A stretch of 64,000 bases of DNA from Candidatus Cloacimonadota bacterium (GCA_016932035.1 JAFGDR010000031.1:1-64000), one strand, 5' to 3'; shown: positions 35,373 through 45,393, counted from the first letter of the stretch. A program made the numbers and translations. The notes: generated from the sequence alone by a model not told the origin.

Positions 35373-36632
35373 ATGAAGGTTTTAATTGTTGGAAGCGGTG
35401 GTAGAGAGCATGCCATTGCATGGAAGTGTGCGCAAAGTAAGAAGATAGACAGTATTTTTGTTGCTCCAGGGAATCCCGGCATGGAGAACGTTGCACGGCA
35501 TATACCTTTGCACACGACTGAAGAACTCGTACACTTTGCAAAATCCGAGGCAATAGACCTTACAATTATCGGACCCGAAAAGCCGCTTACCGAAGGAATC
35601 GTTGATACTTTCGTGAAAGAGGGACTTGCTGTAATTGGACCATCAAAAAAAGCTGCCGAATTAGAAGGCAGCAAGGTCTTCGCCAAAACTTTCATGAAGA
35701 GATATCATATTCCAACTGCAGACTTCGAGGTCTTCGACCAAATTGTGCCTGCATTGAATTATTTGCTTCAGATACCATTCCCCGTTGTTCTAAAAGTCGA
35801 TGGTCTGGCAGCGGGAAAAGGTGTTTTTATTTGTGATAATTATACTGAAGCTGAAACAGTACTCAATCATATCATAAATTACAAACTTTTCGGTGATGCG
35901 GGTTCAAAAGTTGTAATTGAAGAATACCTGAAAGGAGAAGAGGCATCCCTTTTTGCATTTTGTGATGGAGAACATTTTAGTTCGACTATTTTATCTCAGG
36001 ATCATAAACAGATCTGGGATGGAGATAACGGCCCAAACACCGGAGGAATGGGAGCTTATGCGCCTGCAATATATTCAAAAGATATAAAGAAAGAAATAAA
36101 CGAAAAAATAATTGCTCCTACTCTTAAAGGAATGAAGAAGGAAGGAAGACCCTTCAAAGGAATTCTCTATGCGGGGGTGATGTTAACAAAAGACGGCGTG
36201 AAAGTCCTCGAATATAACTGTCGTTTTGGCGATCCTGAAACGCAAGTAATTCTTCCACTTCTTGACAATGATATTGTTGATGTGTTTGAAGCTATCCTAA
36301 AAGAACGCATCGATGAGGTTGAATTGAATTGGAAAAATAGGAGTGCGGTCAATGTGGTGATTGCATCAGGTGGATATCCCGGAGAATACAAAAGTGATTT
36401 TCCGATCAAGGGTCTCGATAAGGTTTCAGATGAAGTGCTTATATTCTATGCCGGAGTGAAGAAAGAGAAAGAGGCATTACTTTCAGACGGAGGAAGAGTC
36501 CTATCGATTACAGCTTTCGGGGATAACCTTCGCGATGCGCAAGATAAGGTGTATAAGGAAGTTGCCAAAGTGTCCTTTACGGGTAGCTATCATAGAAAGG
36601 ACATCGCCCAAAAAGGAATTCGTAAATTATGA
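35373..36632 (+). CDS. purD: phosphoribosylamine--glycine ligase
   Basis: A 419-residue ATP-grasp enzyme catalysing the second step of de novo purine synthesis. Markers: MKVLIVGSGGREHAIAWK at the N-terminus, the LTEGIVDTF region, the ATP-grasp loop VLKVDGLAAGKGVF, EGEEASLFAFCDG-like (EEYLKGEEASLFAF), NTGGMGAYAP and EYNCRFGDPETQVILPLL. The C-terminal domain ends with VSFTGSYHRKDIAQKGI. It starts 4 nt after the FecR gene stop, so probably shares that transcript. No other pur genes are in the window. Confidence 0.95.
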   Translation: MKVLIVGSGGREHAIAWKCAQSKKIDSIFVAPGNPGMENVARHIPLHTTEELVHFAKSEAIDLTIIGPEKPLTEGIVDTFVKEGLAVIGPSKKAAELEGSKVFAKTFMKRYHIPTADFEVFDQIVPALNYLLQIPFPVVLKVDGLAAGKGVFICDNYTEAETVLNHIINYKLFGDAGSKVVIEEYLKGEEASLFAFCDGEHFSSTILSQDHKQIWDGDNGPNTGGMGAYAPAIYSKDIKKEINEKIIAPTLKGMKKEGRPFKGILYAGVMLTKDGVKVLEYNCRFGDPETQVILPLLDNDIVDVFEAILKERIDEVELNWKNRSAVNVVIASGGYPGEYKSDFPIKGLDKVSDEVLIFYAGVKKEKEALLSDGGRVLSITAFGDNLRDAQDKVYKEVAKVSFTGSYHRKDIAQKGIRKL

Positions 36633-36645
36633 GGGACATGTGTTG

Positions 36646-39600
36646 ATGAAGAAAGTTTTTACCGTTGCTTTATTAATCCTTGTAGCTTCTTCGTTATGGG
36701 GAATGAATAGTTTTACGATAGAAGAAGTAACAGAAGATTTCATTCAGGTGCACCTGAGGATCGATGAATATACAATTCCTCAATCAAATGCAAAAACGAA
36801 CGAAACACTCTCCCTGCCGGACCTTGAAACATACTTTATTACAACTGAAGGATTGCCAGCCCTTCCATTCCTGTCTGGAAATATTGGTCTTCCACCAGAA
36901 GGAAAAGCTGGTGTAAGTGTTTTATCGCAGGAATATGTGACTCTCACAAATGTTTCAATTCCGATCAATCATCCGTATAAAGACGAAGGAATCCTTGTTC
37001 CGGATCCCTCGAAACAGTTTATAAATTTTAAAACAAACAACTATTATCCAGAAAAAGCTGCTGAAGTGCAGGCGATGGGATATATCGGCAACAGATATCT
37101 TGGATCATTTCGTATCTTTCCTATTCAATATAATCATACAAAAAAAACAGCTAAGCTCTACACTGACCTTGTGATTCAATTTCATATCGACGGAGATAAA
37201 AGCAAAGCACGCGGGGGTGAAGTAAATTATATTGATGGCATTGCAGACAAAATGATCATCAATAATGAGGTGTCTCAATATTGGAGAAAAGAAAAAGAGA
37301 AGGAATCCTATCTTCATAAGAGACAGAACGAAACAGAGATATCACAGTTCAAGTTCGTCATCGAAGAAAAGGGTATTTATAAAATTGATTATGAATACCT
37401 TAAAGATACGCTACAAACATGGATCGATTCGCTGGGAACAGAATATGATATCCGTATCCAGATTGATGAGATAAATCCGAAATATTTGCAGCTGCATAAT
37501 CAGGGTGAGTTGATCCCGATCTATTTCTATGGTCAGGACGACGACTCTTTCGATGAAGGAGATTACTTCGAATTTTATGCAGATATATACCATGGGGAGA
37601 ACTGCTACTATAATCCATTTTCGTGGGAGAATGTGTTTTTCCTGAGTTACGACGAAGAAGTGCTCGGAACGCGGCTTGCGATCGAAGATGGTGGATTGTA
37701 TGAGACGAATCCTTATAATTACAGAAAAGTCTATAATTTTGATACCACTGTTCATTTTGAGAATCAAAGCATTTATTCTAAATTAAGCCAGGTTTCTCCT
37801 GCGAGAGAGGATCTCTGGTTCTGGCAGCAGTTCAGCGCACCGAATATGACCAATTTTACTATTCAGCTTTATAACCCCCTTCAAAGTAATGCAAGAAGTG
37901 CGGATGTTACGATTTGTTACTTTGGTGAAACCTATGCAAGTGAGAATAATACAGGAGAGCATCATGCGCTTTCATATATTAACTCATCTCAAGTAGGGTC
38001 TGAATACTGGTATGGTCAGAACGAGAAGATCATGACCGGTACAATGAGTAACGACAAACTCAATAATGGCAGTAACCAGATATATTTATCGCTTCCAGGA
38101 GATACAGATGCATCGTATGATAGGGTGTTATTGGATTACATTGACGTCAGGTACTGGCGGGAATGCATAGCCCACGAAGATCTGCTTGAATTCAATAAAC
38201 CGACTTCTTTTTCTCCCGGATTGATGCAATTTGAGATCAACGAATTTACCATTCCGGATATCGATGTGTATAAAATCGGGGTGAGTAAATTTGAGAATCT
38301 GAGTATAGAATCCGGATTGCCAGAAGGCGGAGCTCCTTATGTGCTTTCTTTCCAGGATCACGTTTTTGACAATAACACAAAGTACATTGCCGTGAGCGAT
38401 TCACAAAAACTGATCCCCAAAGCAGTCCTTCCAGACTTTCCAAGTAATATCAGAACACCGAATGAACAAGCAGATTATATTGTGATCTCAAAACGGGAAT
38501 TTCTCGAAGAAGATATTTTTTATGATTTTGCAGCTCATTGGTATGAGCAAAAAGGCTTGATCGTTAAAACAGTTTCGACAGAAGCAATATATGATGAATT
38601 CAATTATGGGCTTAAGACGGATAAAGCCATTAAGGATTTTATATCTTATGCATATAATAACTGGCAGGAACCTGCACCTCAATACATTCTGTTATTAGGT
38701 GATGCCTGTTATGATGAACGTCCGACATCTCCAAACAAGGAATACAGCATAGTGCCTTCTCACATGAGCTGGTCATATAAAGTTGGTGCAACGGTTGATG
38801 ATAACTGGTTTGTATCGATCGTTGGCGATGACGAACTTCCAGACCTGGCAGTCGGTAGAATCCCTGTTTGGGAAGCAGGTCAGATACTCCCGGCATTTGC
38901 CAAGACCATTCAATATAATTCCCAGCCAAATTTCAATGATAACTGGCGAAATCATGTTATGCTCATTGCTGGTGGGTCGGGCACTTTCGAGGATCAAAGT
39001 CAGCGACTCAACAGGAAATATATACCTAAAACTTTTCGTGTATCACGAATTTATGCACAGGCAGATCACGATGATCCTTATTGGGGAAGTACGACGAACA
39101 TTAAAGATTATATTGATGATGGAACAGCGTTTATGCAGTTCATGGGACATGGCGGTGGACAGATCTGGTCAGATCTGAATTTGATGAACTTGGGAGATAT
39201 TTCTACGCTTTTCAATGATAATTATCCAATTATCAGCAGCTTGACATGTTATACATCGAACTTTGAATATCCAGGTACAAGCTGTCTGGGTGAAGCATTT
39301 GTTCTCGAAGCAGGTAAAGGATCGATCGGCTTCTTCGGTGGAGCAGGAAAAGGATTTCTCGATCAAGATGAATACCTTGGAGCTTATTTCCTTCAGAGTA
39401 TGTTTACGTTTGGTGAGAGGAATATGGCAACGGTCTGTAATATTGCGAAAACCGAGTATGCACTCAAATATCCCTGGGATAGTGCTCACCTAGTCTTTTT
39501 ACGCCATTTTAATTATATGGGCGATCCGGCGATCGATATTGTGTTTCCTATACAAGAACTGAATACGACATTGGACAGCTATCAATTTGTGAAAGGTGAT

Positions 39601-41574
39601 ACTGTTTCGATATTCATTGAAAACGATGCATCCACATTGAATAGAATATCATATTACGTCACCGATGAAGATGATCTTATCAGGAACCCTTACAATCAAA
39701 GCGAGATGATCCAGGTTGAGTTGAATAATATTGAAAGAACATCTTACAACCCAGCTGGATATGAATACATAATCGATACACTCGATACATCATCAGAATT
39801 TTCTCGTATTGTAAGAACCTATGGATATGATTCATACTCTGATTATATAGGATATACTGAGTTCACGGTAGGCAAAGCCGCAATCTTTCATATGCATCCC
39901 ATACCAGAAATTCCAGCCATTGGAGATTCCATCTACATCTCTGCAAAAGCATATGATAATGCCGGAATTGATTCCGTAAAATGTGTGTGGTGGAAATATA
40001 GCAGCCCACAAACCCAATACAAAGTCTTAATGGAGAAGGAGGTCGGGGATACCCTTGGCTACAAAACAATCCAGCCAATAGATGTTTTTGATGTTGAAAC
40101 GACTATAGAATACTATATTGAGGTGTATGCTACTGATGGAAGTGTCACACAGTCTGAAGAGGTAAATTTCGAGGTGTCCGGTCCAGATATAGCAATTGAA
40201 AGCTTCGAGTTAAAATATCGAACGACCGGGATTTCATTTGATGTTGAATTATTTAATATTGGAAAACTCCAGACACCTCAGACAAAGGTAGTACTTACTG
40301 ACGGCCCTACAATCCTCGACTCAATTACAACTCCCCAACTTGGATCACTTGAAAAGAGAATTATAACGTTCAGCTGTGATCTAACTCCTGCAGAATATAC
40401 TTTAACAGTGCATGCCAATCCGGACACATCATATCTTGAACTAAGTTATTATAATAATACATCAACAAAAATATACGACATCAATGCTTTTACGGTTCCG
40501 AATAATGTAGCACTAACACATACCAGTCTTGATTCCAATTTTGTTGCAGCATTTCCTTCTGGAGTTGTTGGCCAGGATGAATTATTCTATATTTATCCTT
40601 CAACACTGGACACGATAACACTCCTTCCCGATGTTGAACCAATTCCTCTCCTTTCTGAAGAGTATATGTGTTATGAGATATCTCCCTTCGACTCTACCTG
40701 TCTAACGCATGATAAGAAATTCCGTAAAGATATTACTCTCGCATTTAATTATTCTCGAACCGACACAACGATCCAGCATCTTGCTCAGAATGGCAATTTT
40801 AGGATATATCGCTGGAATGAGGAGCTCCGCTGCTGGTTCATGATCGGTGGTGATACGAATCTTCAGGAGAAAAGCGTTTCCTATGCATACATTTCAAAAC
40901 CCGGGCTGTATACACTCTTCAACAACGACGATACAACCGTTCCCTCGATCGATGTAAATGTTGAGGGACAGGAGTTCACCAATGGCGGTTATGTTGATAA
41001 TAATGCGCAGTTTTCATTTATTATTCAGGATGCAAATGGCGTTGATGTTGAGAAGATCAAGATCTTTTTAAACGGTGAAGCTGTCAGCAATTATTCGCTA
41101 TCTACTAATAATATGACGTCAATTCCTGTTAAATATCAGATTGATGTGGAAGCTGGCTCATACACGATCATCATCTCCGTGGCTGATGTGAACGGAAACT
41201 TCCATGAGAGAGTGATCAATTTCTCTGTTCAGAAAGAGTTCAACCTTATACATATTGGCAACTACCCGAATCCGGTTTCTTTGGAAACGACCGACCCAAA
41301 CAACGAAGGACGCACACGATTTACGTACACGCTCACCGACGATGCAGACGAGGTCAGGATCGAGATCTATACTGTATCAGGACGACTTGTAAATGTAATA
41401 AGGGATATGCGCACAACCGTTGGATATCATGAATATCCACATACCCTGAAAGGATGGGAGTGCGTTGATCGAGATGGAAGAAAGCTCGCAAATGGTGTGT
41501 ATTTTTACAAGATCGTTGCCACTAAAGGTAATGAATCAATCGAGAAGATAATGAAGATGGCTATCCTGCGATGA
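36646..41574 (+). CDS. gingipain-type C25 peptidase, PorU-like, with C-terminal sorting tail
   Basis: A 1642-residue secreted protein. Signal peptide near MKKVFTVALLILVASSLWG. An N-terminal propeptide-like region spans about 20-250 and a linker with beta folds runs to about 600. The C25 catalytic domain spans about 608-960: the catalytic pair is His835 (MGHGGG) and Cys868 (LTCYTS), 33 residues apart as in RgpB. Ig-like repeats follow (about 1000-1500), then a FlgD/Por-type tail (about 1535-1642, YPNPVSL, IEIYTVSGRLV, NGVYFYKIVAT). PorU in Porphyromonas is the sortase that removes tails and attaches cargo; the PorV-like gene immediately after supports this. ATG 36646 is used; a longer frame would overlap purD. 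Confidence 0.85.
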   Translation: MKKVFTVALLILVASSLWGMNSFTIEEVTEDFIQVHLRIDEYTIPQSNAKTNETLSLPDLETYFITTEGLPALPFLSGNIGLPPEGKAGVSVLSQEYVTLTNVSIPINHPYKDEGILVPDPSKQFINFKTNNYYPEKAAEVQAMGYIGNRYLGSFRIFPIQYNHTKKTAKLYTDLVIQFHIDGDKSKARGGEVNYIDGIADKMIINNEVSQYWRKEKEKESYLHKRQNETEISQFKFVIEEKGIYKIDYEYLKDTLQTWIDSLGTEYDIRIQIDEINPKYLQLHNQGELIPIYFYGQDDDSFDEGDYFEFYADIYHGENCYYNPFSWENVFFLSYDEEVLGTRLAIEDGGLYETNPYNYRKVYNFDTTVHFENQSIYSKLSQVSPAREDLWFWQQFSAPNMTNFTIQLYNPLQSNARSADVTICYFGETYASENNTGEHHALSYINSSQVGSEYWYGQNEKIMTGTMSNDKLNNGSNQIYLSLPGDTDASYDRVLLDYIDVRYWRECIAHEDLLEFNKPTSFSPGLMQFEINEFTIPDIDVYKIGVSKFENLSIESGLPEGGAPYVLSFQDHVFDNNTKYIAVSDSQKLIPKAVLPDFPSNIRTPNEQADYIVISKREFLEEDIFYDFAAHWYEQKGLIVKTVSTEAIYDEFNYGLKTDKAIKDFISYAYNNWQEPAPQYILLLGDACYDERPTSPNKEYSIVPSHMSWSYKVGATVDDNWFVSIVGDDELPDLAVGRIPVWEAGQILPAFAKTIQYNSQPNFNDNWRNHVMLIAGGSGTFEDQSQRLNRKYIPKTFRVSRIYAQADHDDPYWGSTTNIKDYIDDGTAFMQFMGHGGGQIWSDLNLMNLGDISTLFNDNYPIISSLTCYTSNFEYPGTSCLGEAFVLEAGKGSIGFFGGAGKGFLDQDEYLGAYFLQSMFTFGERNMATVCNIAKTEYALKYPWDSAHLVFLRHFNYMGDPAIDIVFPIQELNTTLDSYQFVKGDTVSIFIENDASTLNRISYYVTDEDDLIRNPYNQSEMIQVELNNIERTSYNPAGYEYIIDTLDTSSEFSRIVRTYGYDSYSDYIGYTEFTVGKAAIFHMHPIPEIPAIGDSIYISAKAYDNAGIDSVKCVWWKYSSPQTQYKVLMEKEVGDTLGYKTIQPIDVFDVETTIEYYIEVYATDGSVTQSEEVNFEVSGPDIAIESFELKYRTTGISFDVELFNIGKLQTPQTKVVLTDGPTILDSITTPQLGSLEKRIITFSCDLTPAEYTLTVHANPDTSYLELSYYNNTSTKIYDINAFTVPNNVALTHTSLDSNFVAAFPSGVVGQDELFYIYPSTLDTITLLPDVEPIPLLSEEYMCYEISPFDSTCLTHDKKFRKDITLAFNYSRTDTTIQHLAQNGNFRIYRWNEELRCWFMIGGDTNLQEKSVSYAYISKPGLYTLFNNDDTTVPSIDVNVEGQEFTNGGYVDNNAQFSFIIQDANGVDVEKIKIFLNGEAVSNYSLSTNNMTSIPVKYQIDVEAGSYTIIISVADVNGNFHERVINFSVQKEFNLIHIGNYPNPVSLETTDPNNEGRTRFTYTLTDDADEVRIEIYTVSGRLVNVIRDMRTTVGYHEYPHTLKGWECVDRDGRKLANGVYFYKIVATKGNESIEKIMKMAILR

Positions 41575-42584
41575 TGAAAAAGATTGTAATAATAATTTTG
41601 CTTGTAATAATGCCCTTGTTTGCATATGCTGGACGCTATGCAGGAGATTTCATTCTTCTCGGAAGCGGTGTTCGACCGCTTGGTATGGGAGGTGCATTTT
41701 CTGCAGTTGCAGATAACGGGAGTGCTATCTATTGGAATGCATCTGGTATTGCTCAAATCACTGATATCGAAGCAGAATTTATGCATGCATTTCTCTTTGA
41801 TAACCTTGCTGCTTATGATTTCTTCTCATTCTGTATCCCGCTACCGGCAAGTACTACGATCGGTGTCAGCTTCACGCAGCTCTCGGTTGATAATATCCCT
41901 ATGTTTGATGAAAAATGGTTGAAAAACTCAAATGTTTTCATACGATCTTCAAATGTCGATTTACAGTTGACCGGAACTCCGGATGGATATTTTACGAGCT
42001 CTGATCAGCTTTTTGAATTTGCATTTGCAAAGAATTTTTCTCGGATCGCCGACCTTGGATGGGAGCTTTTCGATCTTCCGATAGACTATTATATCGGCGG
42101 CGTTTTTAAATATATTAAGCGTGATATTTATGAGAACATAGGCACAGGAATGGGGCTTGATGCATCATTTATGATACGCACCGATTTTGGACTTCTTACT
42201 GAAGTGCCCTGGCTTGGAAAGATCAAATTTGCATTCAATCTTCAAGATATAAGCGGAACAAAAATTACATGGGACACGCGCTCAAAACATGTCGATGAGA
42301 TCGTAACGACTCCCAGATTTGGCTTAGCGCTCGATCAACCGGTTCCATTCATAGACTCAAATGTGATCCTTGCATATGACTGGAGTGATGTTTACGAATA
42401 TTTGAACCACCTTGGACTTGAGTTTACCTATAAAAAAGTTCTGTCAGTTCGCTCCGGTCTTTATAATAATCATTTCACTGCAGGTCTCGGATTCAGCTAC
42501 AGGCAGTTCACAATAAACTATGCACTTATAACTCACGCAGATCTTGGGAATTCACATAGGATTGGGGTTGTTGCGAAATTTTAA
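41571..42584 (+). CDS. PorV/PorQ-family outer membrane protein
   Basis: A 337-residue outer-membrane barrel of the PorV/PorQ (UPF0164) family, part of the type IX machinery in Bacteroidota, where PorV shuttles cargo to the PorU sortase. Signal peptide KKIVIIILLVIMPLFAYAG; then the family start FILLGSGVRPLGMGGAFSAVADNGSAIYWNASGIAQ, followed by alternating beta strands with IGVSFTQLSVDNIPMF and a C-terminal FRQ-type barrel strand (FSYRQFTINYALITHA). The start overlaps the peptidase stop (ATGATGA), so the two are translationally coupled. Confidence 0.88.
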   Translation: MMKKIVIIILLVIMPLFAYAGRYAGDFILLGSGVRPLGMGGAFSAVADNGSAIYWNASGIAQITDIEAEFMHAFLFDNLAAYDFFSFCIPLPASTTIGVSFTQLSVDNIPMFDEKWLKNSNVFIRSSNVDLQLTGTPDGYFTSSDQLFEFAFAKNFSRIADLGWELFDLPIDYYIGGVFKYIKRDIYENIGTGMGLDASFMIRTDFGLLTEVPWLGKIKFAFNLQDISGTKITWDTRSKHVDEIVTTPRFGLALDQPVPFIDSNVILAYDWSDVYEYLNHLGLEFTYKKVLSVRSGLYNNHFTAGLGFSYRQFTINYALITHADLGNSHRIGVVAKF

Positions 42585-42600
42585 TGTAAGTTGTAGGGAA

Positions 42601-43038
42601 TTATAGATACGCTTTTATTTCTTCTGGTTTATCAATTGAAATAATACCTTTTACATCATGAGTCTTATATCCAAGCACTGTTTTGCCAAAATCGAGACAA
42701 TAAGCGATTTCAGATAACGTACCATATGATCCGTTTATAGCAATAGCAAGGTCGCAGGTTCGTGCTATAATGGAATTCCGAGCAGTACTAATTCCAGTGA
42801 CAATAGATATAGAAATATAAGGATTAGCATCCTTTTTCTCGAATCCCGGAAGTATTCCAATGGTAAATCCACCATTTTCAGAAGCACCTTTTGACGCTGC
42901 TTCCATAACGCCACCGAGTCCACCACAGATTAATATATGACCATTGTCAGCTATCAATTTTCCAACCTGATATGCAAAGTCATAATAGTCCTGATTAGCT
43001 GATTTTCCCCCGATTACTGCTATGATCTTTTTCTTCAT
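42601..43038 (-). CDS. SLOG/TIGR00725-family protein
   Basis: A 145-residue Rossmann-like protein of the TIGR00725/DprA-LOG (SLOG) group. It has AVIGGKSANQDYYDFAYQVG, LICGGLGGVMEAASKGASENGG (nucleotide-binding GGxxGxM), and DLAIAINGSYGTLSEIAYCLD. Members bind nucleotides or their derivatives; a specific enzymatic activity is not known to me. The catalytic PGGxGTxxE of LOG phosphoribohydrolases is replaced by GSYGTLSE, so cytokinin-type cleavage is doubtful. Last gene of a four-gene minus-strand run, 1 nt after the permease stop. Confidence 0.8.
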   Translation of the reverse strand: MKKKIIAVIGGKSANQDYYDFAYQVGKLIADNGHILICGGLGGVMEAASKGASENGGFTIGILPGFEKKDANPYISISIVTGISTARNSIIARTCDLAIAINGSYGTLSEIAYCLDFGKTVLGYKTHDVKGIISIDKPEEIKAYL

Positions 43039-43039
43039 A

Positions 43040-44236
43040 TTATGTTACAATGAGTGCTATTATATAGGCAGTTGCAAGAGAAATGAAAAAAGGCCAGAAT
43101 AATTTTTTATAGAAACCTTTCAGATCTGAACCGAAAAACTCAAGGGAAACTGATACACAGGGATGTATTGGAGAAATAATATAGCCCATGTAGGTCGAGA
43201 AGAACATAATCGCAAAGAGCAGGTATGACATGGCATCAATGCCGTATCTGGCATAAAAGATCGGGAGAACAATTGCAAAAGGCATCTGAACACGACCGGT
43301 CACGAAACCGAGGAACGCAGCAATTATGACGATAGTGAAGCTCTTTGATATTGCCGCTTGAGCAATGATGTCGGACATATTCGACGCCCGGAAAACATTT
43401 AAGAAGAAGAACATACCAATAATGAGCAGAAAATATTTTAGCGGTTTCATCTTTTTGAAGACCAGCACAATATTTTTTATGGGCATGTTACCTAAGATCA
43501 TAGCAAGGATAAGACTGCATGAAACGCCAATAATAAGAGGAATTTCGGTAATAACGTCCGGAAAGATAATCATCAGAAGTAAGTGTATTAGTGGAGCCGC
43601 GAGAATAATACCAATAGGAGTTAGAAGCGCTTTCATATCAAGATGTTTTTGGGTGGGAAGGTTCCCATCGATATCTCTCAGAAGAAATACCCAGCCAAGG
43701 AGTATCATGATAATAAATCCGGGGATCAGGTATAAAAGAGCTCTGTAAAGATAAAGGTCAGCCATTTTGCTTGTTGAAAGGAGCGCTCCAAGAGGGTAGA
43801 TGAGTATCAACGCATGTCGAAACCATACATTGATCGCAGTGTATTGTTTATCAGAAATATCATCTCCTGCTCTCAACACGAGGGGTGCAGAGAGAAGAGC
43901 ACCACCGGGCATGGGGAGCATTCCCAGAAAAGCAGGTCCAAACATAAGAAAGAGTTTTCGTTTTAAACGTAAATTTTTAAATAATCCTTCCATCAAACCT
44001 GATTCCTCAAGAACTCCGCCGATGAGGGCGATGAATCCTACAGAAATACCAAGAAGCAAGATGGATACATCGAAAATCGTGCCTTTAAATTGTTGTATGA
44101 TTGTTATCGGCTTGAGATTGATAATCCCAAGGATCAGAGCTCCAACAAAAAAACCCATCCACAAACTTTTTCTCGCAACAAGGATCATTACAACCAGCGA
44201 GAAAAAGAAGCCAATCCAAAGGAGGAGAGCCGTCAT
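43040..44236 (-). CDS. DUF401-type membrane permease
   Basis: A 398-residue protein with about ten to eleven hydrophobic helices covering the whole length. The segment GPAFLGMLPMPGGALLSAPLV and the following NVWFRHALILIYPL are diagnostic of the DUF401 family, an ion-transporter-like superfamily group with hairpin motifs repeated in the second half (FLGFVTGRVQMPFAIVLPIF, ISPIHPCVSVSLEFFG). Transport substrate unknown; the topology resembles two inverted repeats of an anion or organic-acid transporter. It overlaps the radical SAM gene by 4 nt. Confidence 0.65.
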   Translation of the reverse strand: MTALLLWIGFFFSLVVMILVARKSLWMGFFVGALILGIINLKPITIIQQFKGTIFDVSILLLGISVGFIALIGGVLEESGLMEGLFKNLRLKRKLFLMFGPAFLGMLPMPGGALLSAPLVLRAGDDISDKQYTAINVWFRHALILIYPLGALLSTSKMADLYLYRALLYLIPGFIIMILLGWVFLLRDIDGNLPTQKHLDMKALLTPIGIILAAPLIHLLLMIIFPDVITEIPLIIGVSCSLILAMILGNMPIKNIVLVFKKMKPLKYFLLIIGMFFFLNVFRASNMSDIIAQAAISKSFTIVIIAAFLGFVTGRVQMPFAIVLPIFYARYGIDAMSYLLFAIMFFSTYMGYIISPIHPCVSVSLEFFGSDLKGFYKKLFWPFFISLATAYIIALIVT

Positions 44237-45174
44237 ACTACCTTAGCCCTAAAGAATATACCCCGAGGTTTTTTTAATGCTTCGATCTTTCCCTTCTCAT
44301 GAAGTGTATCTATATATTTATTCAATTCAGCAATATGAATATCGAGAATTTCAGAAAGGTCCTCCGCAGTGCATGGACGACGGGAGATCGTTGATAGTAT
44401 TGCATCTTCAATTGAAAGATCGTAGGATTTTACCTTCTCGCGTTTTTGATAATTGCTGATCATCACTACGGGAAGGTCAGCAAAAGTTTCCTTAAGTTTT
44501 TGAAGCACATCAGCACTTGCAGGCATAACCCAGTTTTCTGTGCCCGGTCTGTCAAGAGCATTTAACTGTACAAGATCAGGTTTAATTTTTCTCAATATTT
44601 GATGGAACTTCTCAATCTCTTCATCAGAGTCATTTATGTTTGGAATTATGAATATTTCAAGCCAAATTTTACCGTTAAATTCTTTGCGGAACGCTATCAA
44701 GCCAGCTATGATATCATCGATGTTGATTCCGAGAGCCGGTCTATTAATTTTCTGAAAAACATCTTCAGAAACTGCATCAAGCGACGGCATGATAACATCT
44801 GCCTGTAACAACTCATTTCTAACGTTCGGATCTGACAGAAGAGATGAGTTCGTCAGCATTGCAACGCTATACTGAGGGTAATTGTCTTTTAAAAAGGAGA
44901 TTATTTTGCCAACGCCTCTATTGAGGGTCGGTTCACCCGAGCCGGAAAATGTTATATAATCGAGGGTTGGATTAGTTGAAAGGAACGATTCGAGTTCTGA
45001 TAGTATCTCATCAACAGGGATATATTCTTTTCGTTTTTTTGTAAGATCGGTCGTTGTCCCGCATTCGCAATAAACGCAATCAAAAGTGCAGGTTTTATAT
45101 GGAATGGGATCGATTCCGAGTGAAAGTCCAAGGCGCCGAGAGGGAACCGGTCCGAAGAGATGCTTGTATTTCAT
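44233..45174 (-). CDS. radical SAM protein with C-terminal helical domain
   Basis: A 313-residue radical SAM protein. It opens MKYKHLFGPVPSRRLGLSLG; the cluster motif is CTFDCVYCECG (CxxxCxxC), then TFSGSGEPTL, AMLTNSSLL and a barrel. This start is like COG0731 proteins, related to the wyosine-type oxidoreductases, though no functional claim is made. The last 80 residues look like a winged-helix (SIEDAILSTISRRPCTAEDLSEIL). Translation is taken from ATG 45174; a longer frame from 45255 would overlap the DUF6132-like gene. Overlaps the permease gene by 4 nt. Confidence 0.78.
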   Translation of the reverse strand: MKYKHLFGPVPSRRLGLSLGIDPIPYKTCTFDCVYCECGTTTDLTKKRKEYIPVDEILSELESFLSTNPTLDYITFSGSGEPTLNRGVGKIISFLKDNYPQYSVAMLTNSSLLSDPNVRNELLQADVIMPSLDAVSEDVFQKINRPALGINIDDIIAGLIAFRKEFNGKIWLEIFIIPNINDSDEEIEKFHQILRKIKPDLVQLNALDRPGTENWVMPASADVLQKLKETFADLPVVMISNYQKREKVKSYDLSIEDAILSTISRRPCTAEDLSEILDIHIAELNKYIDTLHEKGKIEALKKPRGIFFRAKVV

Positions 45175-45175
45175 G

Positions 45176-45382
45176 TTAGAAAAGGGAGATGAGCAAACCC
45201 GCAATACCACCGAATCCCAGAGAATAGAGGTAATTAGAAGCGATGGGGCAGGCACCGGATCGGCATCCTACGAATTTATGCCAGAGGAAACCAACCAGCA
45301 TTCCAAGAAGAATCCCGAGGATTATTCTTACTGGTTTGGGAACATGTGTTTTCTTGTGTTCGATCTTTTTATCTTTTTCCAT
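45176..45382 (-). CDS. small membrane protein, DUF6132-like
   Basis: A 68-residue protein (ATG 45382). Charged N-terminus MEKDKKIEHKKTH, then helix 1 (VRIILGILLGMLVGFLW), a loop with the conserved GCRSGACPIASN motif and helix 2 (YLYSLGFGGIAGLLISLF). The C-x-S-G-x-C-P-I loop with N-x-x-x-S is what I recall for DUF6132 proteins. Two cysteines 5 apart might bind metal or form a disulfide. There is 1 nt between its stop and the radical SAM start codon; the 5' end lies about 12 nt beyond the SRP RNA 3' end. An upstream GTG at 45403 would run into the RNA and is not favoured. Confidence 0.7.
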   Translation of the reverse strand: MEKDKKIEHKKTHVPKPVRIILGILLGMLVGFLWHKFVGCRSGACPIASNYLYSLGFGGIAGLLISLF

Positions 45383-45393
45383 TGAGATGAAGG

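Noticed and set aside
36535-36645. Upstream extension of the C25 peptidase frame into purD
   Set aside because: The ATG at 36646 yields a proper signal peptide with a ribosome binding site and no overlap.
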